Assembly: GCA_946543095.1 (NCBI GenBank)
Contig: CAMNLO010000054.1
Span: 1 to 8,703, forward strand
Origin: an uncultured bacterium
GTDB taxonomy: Bacteria > Bacillota > Clostridia > Lachnospirales > Lachnospiraceae
Length of the DNA: 8,703 bases
Direction: 5' to 3'
The translations under genes were made by a program, and so were the position numbers. The notes beneath the pieces are model-generated. The model did not search any database. It was not told the DNA's origin and worked only from the letters and a program-made list of their open reading frames with translations. Numbering within the stretch: position 1 is the first letter of the stretch; the number at the start of each line of letters is the position of its first letter. Positions 6,287 to 8,703 of the stretch are shown here, piece by piece.

Positions 6287-6304
6287 AAAGTACTAAAGTG
6301 CTTT
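6287..6304. promoter_or_regulatory. Near-perfect palindrome upstream of the pilus operon (possible operator)
   Basis: AAAGTACT and AGTGCTTT are arms of an inverted repeat with a 2-base centre and one mismatch in eight pairs. It lies in the only upstream region available for the pilus operon promoter (between the start at 6228 and the terminator at 6384). I could not find a convincing -35/-10 pair near it, so a regulator-binding role is inference only. Confidence 0.25.
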
Positions 6305-6383
6305 TTGTTTCATCGGAATCCCGGCGGAAAGCGCCTGTGAGATTACTTAGAATTGCTTAAGACGTTGGTTAGGATACAATAAA

Positions 6384-6409
6384 AAATCCCCCTTTGTCAA
6401 GGGGGATTT
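6384..6409 (-). terminator. Rho-independent terminator of the hydratase gene
   Basis: A perfect 11-bp stem (AAATCCCCCTT with AAGGGGGATTT) encloses a 4-base loop. On the minus strand it runs straight into a T-tract (TTTTTTATTG). It lies about 70 bases after the hydratase stop codon, and on the plus strand the following bases are less T-rich. It should end the hydratase transcript and so separate it from the pilus operon. Confidence 0.9.
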
Positions 6410-6480
6410 GATACATTTTTTATGACTCAGTAATGTAATACATATGTTCCGCCTTCATCAGCCGGCGGGATATATGCGGC

Positions 6481-8703
6481 TTAAACGCGGTTATAGTTGA
6501 TCAGGCATCCGGCAAGCAGGATCTTACGTTCCTCCTCCGTCAGGTCCCCCAGTACAAAGCTTACGGGTTCGGGCTTTGCTCCTTCCCTGAGGATCATGCC
6601 CTGCACCTTACTGCCGCCCTCTTCCACAATGGTTCTTACTCCCGGCAGCAGGATATAGTCCAGGTTTTTGAAGGGGATGTCCGCGGTGTCATGGATATCC
6701 TTCAGCACCAGGGGCAGCATGCCCCAGTTGATCAGATTGGAACGGTAGCGCTTGGTGGCGTATTCCATTGCGATATTGGCCCCGGCCCCCAGAACTCTCT
6801 GACAGCTGGCAGCCTGCTCTCTTGCGGAGCCGTCCCCGGGCTTTCTGGCAAAGATGGTGGACATGATATTGAACCACCTCCGGCCCTTCCTCTGCATTTC
6901 CTCCGGATCGGCGCTTCCTTCCGCATCCTCTTCTTTTTGGATGCCGGCATCCCGAATGATGTCGCGGCTTGCAAGCAGAGCCCATTCCGGCGCAGCCTCA
7001 TCCCGCACCGCCTTGGCCCGCTGCACATACTCCGGATCCTTGCGGGATAAGGTAAACTCCGCAAGCCCCAGAGGATTGGAGCGGTAGGAGCTGGTCTCTC
7101 CGGAGGGGATCAGCTCATCCGTGGTGGTAACCGGATCCGTGATATAGGACACCACCTTTAACAGCAGATTTTCCGGCAGCGGCGGCTGCTCGGGCCAGTC
7201 CTTTATATTGGGGCCAAGCACCAGCTCTGCCTCCGGATCCGGCCTTCCCCAGCCGTTGTAGACTCTGTTTTCGTAGATCCTGCTGTCGAAGAAGTATTTG
7301 TACTCGTGAAAGCTTCCTTCGAATTCCTCGGCGGAGGTCAGGATCCCGCCGTTTGCCGCAGTGGCGGCGATGGAACGGGCGTCCATTAAGGCCACGCTGG
7401 CGATCTGCCCCGCTCCCGGCTTGGAGCCTTCCCTGTTGGGGAAATTCCTTGTGGAATGACGGATGGAAAATGCGTTGTTGGCGGGAGTGTCCCCTGCCCC
7501 GAAGCAGGGTCCGCAGAAAGCGGTCTTCAAAATGGCTCCGCTCTCCAGGATCGCTGCCGCGGCGCCGTTCTTCAAAAGCTCCATGTAGATGGGGGTGGAA
7601 GCCGGGTAAACGCTTAAGGTAAAGGCATTATCACCGATGGAAGCTCCCTTCAGGATATCCGCCGCGGCGCAGATGTTCTCGAAGCCGCCTCCCGCGCAGC
7701 CGGCAATGATCCCCTGGTCCACGAAAAGCTTTCCGTCCTTCAGCTTGGACTTCAGATCAAAGCTCACATTCTCCCCGAGGCTGATCTTTGCCTTCTTCTC
7801 CACCTCCGCCAGGATGTCCGCCGCGTTCTCCTGCACCTCTTTGATGGTGTACACGTTGCTGGGGTGGAAGGGCATGGCGATCATTGGAGAGAGCTGATCC
7901 AGCGCGATCTCGATGACTCCGTCATATTCCGCGTCCGCATCCGGCTTTAGCTCTTTATAGCAGTCTTCCCTGCCGTGGAGCCGGTAGAATTCCCGGACCT
8001 TTTCGTCCGTTTCCCACACAGAGGAGAGACAGGTGGTCTCCGTGGTCATCACGTCGATGCCGATGCGGAAGTCCACGCTCAGATTCCCCACGCCTTCCCC
8101 GATGAATTCCAGCACCTTGTTCTTGACGATGCCCTTTTCGAAAACGTCGCCGATGAGCTTCAGCGCCACATCCTGGGGGCCCACCCCTTTCTTCGGCTTC
8201 CCGGTGAGCTTTACGGCAATGATCTCCGGAGAAGCGATGTCATAGGTCTGGCCAAGCAGCTGCTTGACTAACTCCGGTCCTCCCTCGCCGATGGCCATGC
8301 AGCCCAGGGCACCGTAGCGGGTGTGGGAATCAGAGCCCAGGATCATGGCCCCGGCTTCCGCCAGCATTTCCCTGGCGTACTGGTGGATCACCGCCTGATG
8401 GGGCGGAACATAGATGCCGCCGTACTTTTTCGCCGCGGAAAGACCGAAAACGTGATCGTCCTCGTTGATGGTGCCCCCTACGGCGCAGAGGGAATTATGG
8501 CAGTTGGTCAGGACATAGGGGATGGGGAATTCCTTCAGCCCCGATGCCCTGGCGGTCTGGATGATCCCTACGTAGGTGATGTCGTGGGAGGTCAGCTTGT
8601 CAAATCTGATCTTTAAATGGGAGGGATCCCCGGAGGTGTTATGAGCCTCCAGGATCCGCCCCGCGATGGTTCCTTTACTCATTTGGTGCTTCTGTTCCTT
8701 TTC
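6481..8703 (-). CDS. Aconitase-superfamily hydratase with 4Fe-4S site, 5' end probably outside window
   Basis: Cytoplasmic Fe-S dehydratase/hydratase of the aconitase superfamily; substrate not known. Numbering from ATG at 8682 gives 733 residues. The DSH motif is seen in GSDSHTRYGALG (116-127). The three cluster cysteines are Cys329 (IIAGCAGGGF), Cys390 and Cys393 (FCGPCFGAGD). Arg422 and Arg427 (TRNFPNREG) match two substrate-binding arginines of aconitase. The C-terminal swivel domain has DGSAREQAAS (617-626), where aconitases have GSSREHAA; the second Ser is Ala. TTTDELIPSG (519-528) marks the start of domain 4. The protein resembles the large uncharacterised hydratases (YbhJ-like, about 750-765 residues) more than AcnA or AcnB. 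Seven further codons are open from ATG to the edge, the ribosome site before ATG is poor (AAAGGA 13 bases away), and relatives, from memory, have a longer N-terminus. The true start is therefore probably beyond 8703. A terminator follows. Confidence 0.92.
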   Translation of the reverse strand, partial: EKEQKHQMSKGTIAGRILEAHNTSGDPSHLKIRFDKLTSHDITYVGIIQTARASGLKEFPIPYVLTNCHNSLCAVGGTINEDDHVFGLSAAKKYGGIYVPPHQAVIHQYAREMLAEAGAMILGSDSHTRYGALGCMAIGEGGPELVKQLLGQTYDIASPEIIAVKLTGKPKKGVGPQDVALKLIGDVFEKGIVKNKVLEFIGEGVGNLSVDFRIGIDVMTTETTCLSSVWETDEKVREFYRLHGREDCYKELKPDADAEYDGVIEIALDQLSPMIAMPFHPSNVYTIKEVQENAADILAEVEKKAKISLGENVSFDLKSKLKDGKLFVDQGIIAGCAGGGFENICAAADILKGASIGDNAFTLSVYPASTPIYMELLKNGAAAAILESGAILKTAFCGPCFGAGDTPANNAFSIRHSTRNFPNREGSKPGAGQIASVALMDARSIAATAANGGILTSAEEFEGSFHEYKYFFDSRIYENRVYNGWGRPDPEAELVLGPNIKDWPEQPPLPENLLLKVVSYITDPVTTTDELIPSGETSSYRSNPLGLAEFTLSRKDPEYVQRAKAVRDEAAPEWALLASRDIIRDAGIQKEEDAEGSADPEEMQRKGRRWFNIMSTIFARKPGDGSAREQAASCQRVLGAGANIAMEYATKRYRSNLINWGMLPLVLKDIHDTADIPFKNLDYILLPGVRTIVEEGGSKVQGMILREGAKPEPVSFVLGDLTEEERKILLAGCLINYNRV

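Noticed and set aside
5705..6340. Plus-strand open frame of 211 codons opposite the prepilin peptidase
   Set aside because: It is a shadow of the peptidase gene, which has both catalytic aspartates on the other strand.
6229..8703. The hydratase and pilus genes acting as one linked system
   Set aside because: A strong minus-strand terminator lies between them and no functional link between the families is known to me.

Overview
The window looks like chromosomal DNA from a Gram-positive Clostridia member, most likely Lachnospiraceae. The base composition is moderately GC-rich, and the gene order matches the Tad/Flp pilus clusters typical of that group. This assignment rests on recognising protein families and gene order, not on a database search. 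Every gene I can support is on the minus strand, so the text below reads from right to left.

Right part (6481-8703): an aconitase-superfamily hydratase. All three Fe-S cysteines and the substrate-binding arginines can be identified. Its reading frame is still open at the right edge, so its 5' end is probably outside the window. A strong rho-independent terminator (6384-6409) follows it and separates it from the next operon.

Middle and left (1-6228): a Tad-type (type IVc) pilus operon of seven genes. In order they are a prepilin peptidase of the A24/TadV type, a TadZ-like receiver/MinD-like protein with a ruined P-loop, the assembly ATPase TadA/CpaF, the membrane platform proteins TadB and TadC (TadC carries a large outside-facing insert), a 60-residue Flp1-like prepilin, and a DUF5702 membrane-anchored protein that runs off the left edge. 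The inferred division of labour is as follows: the peptidase trims the prepilin, TadA powers polymerisation through the TadB/TadC platform, the TadZ-like protein places the machine in the cell, and the DUF5702 protein is a pseudopilin-like or surface accessory protein. No secretin, CpaB/RcpC or TadD gene is seen; a secretin would not be expected in a single-membrane cell.

Start sites were set from Shine-Dalgarno sequences. This shortens the longest ATG frames of the pilin, TadB and the peptidase, and gives the DUF5702 gene a GTG start 3 bases after the pilin stop. No gene-free stretch exceeds 300 bases. The longest (6229-6480) holds the terminator and a short palindrome. The 121-base gap before tadA is AT-rich with short direct repeats, and the 171-base gap before the pilin holds a hairpin. 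I see no RNA genes, insertion sequences, CRISPR arrays or phage genes.

I do not see a clearly new system. The best leads are a 3 x 48-bp in-frame tandem repeat in the cytoplasmic tail of the DUF5702 protein, the degenerate P-loop of the TadZ-like protein, and the Ig-like insert in TadC.
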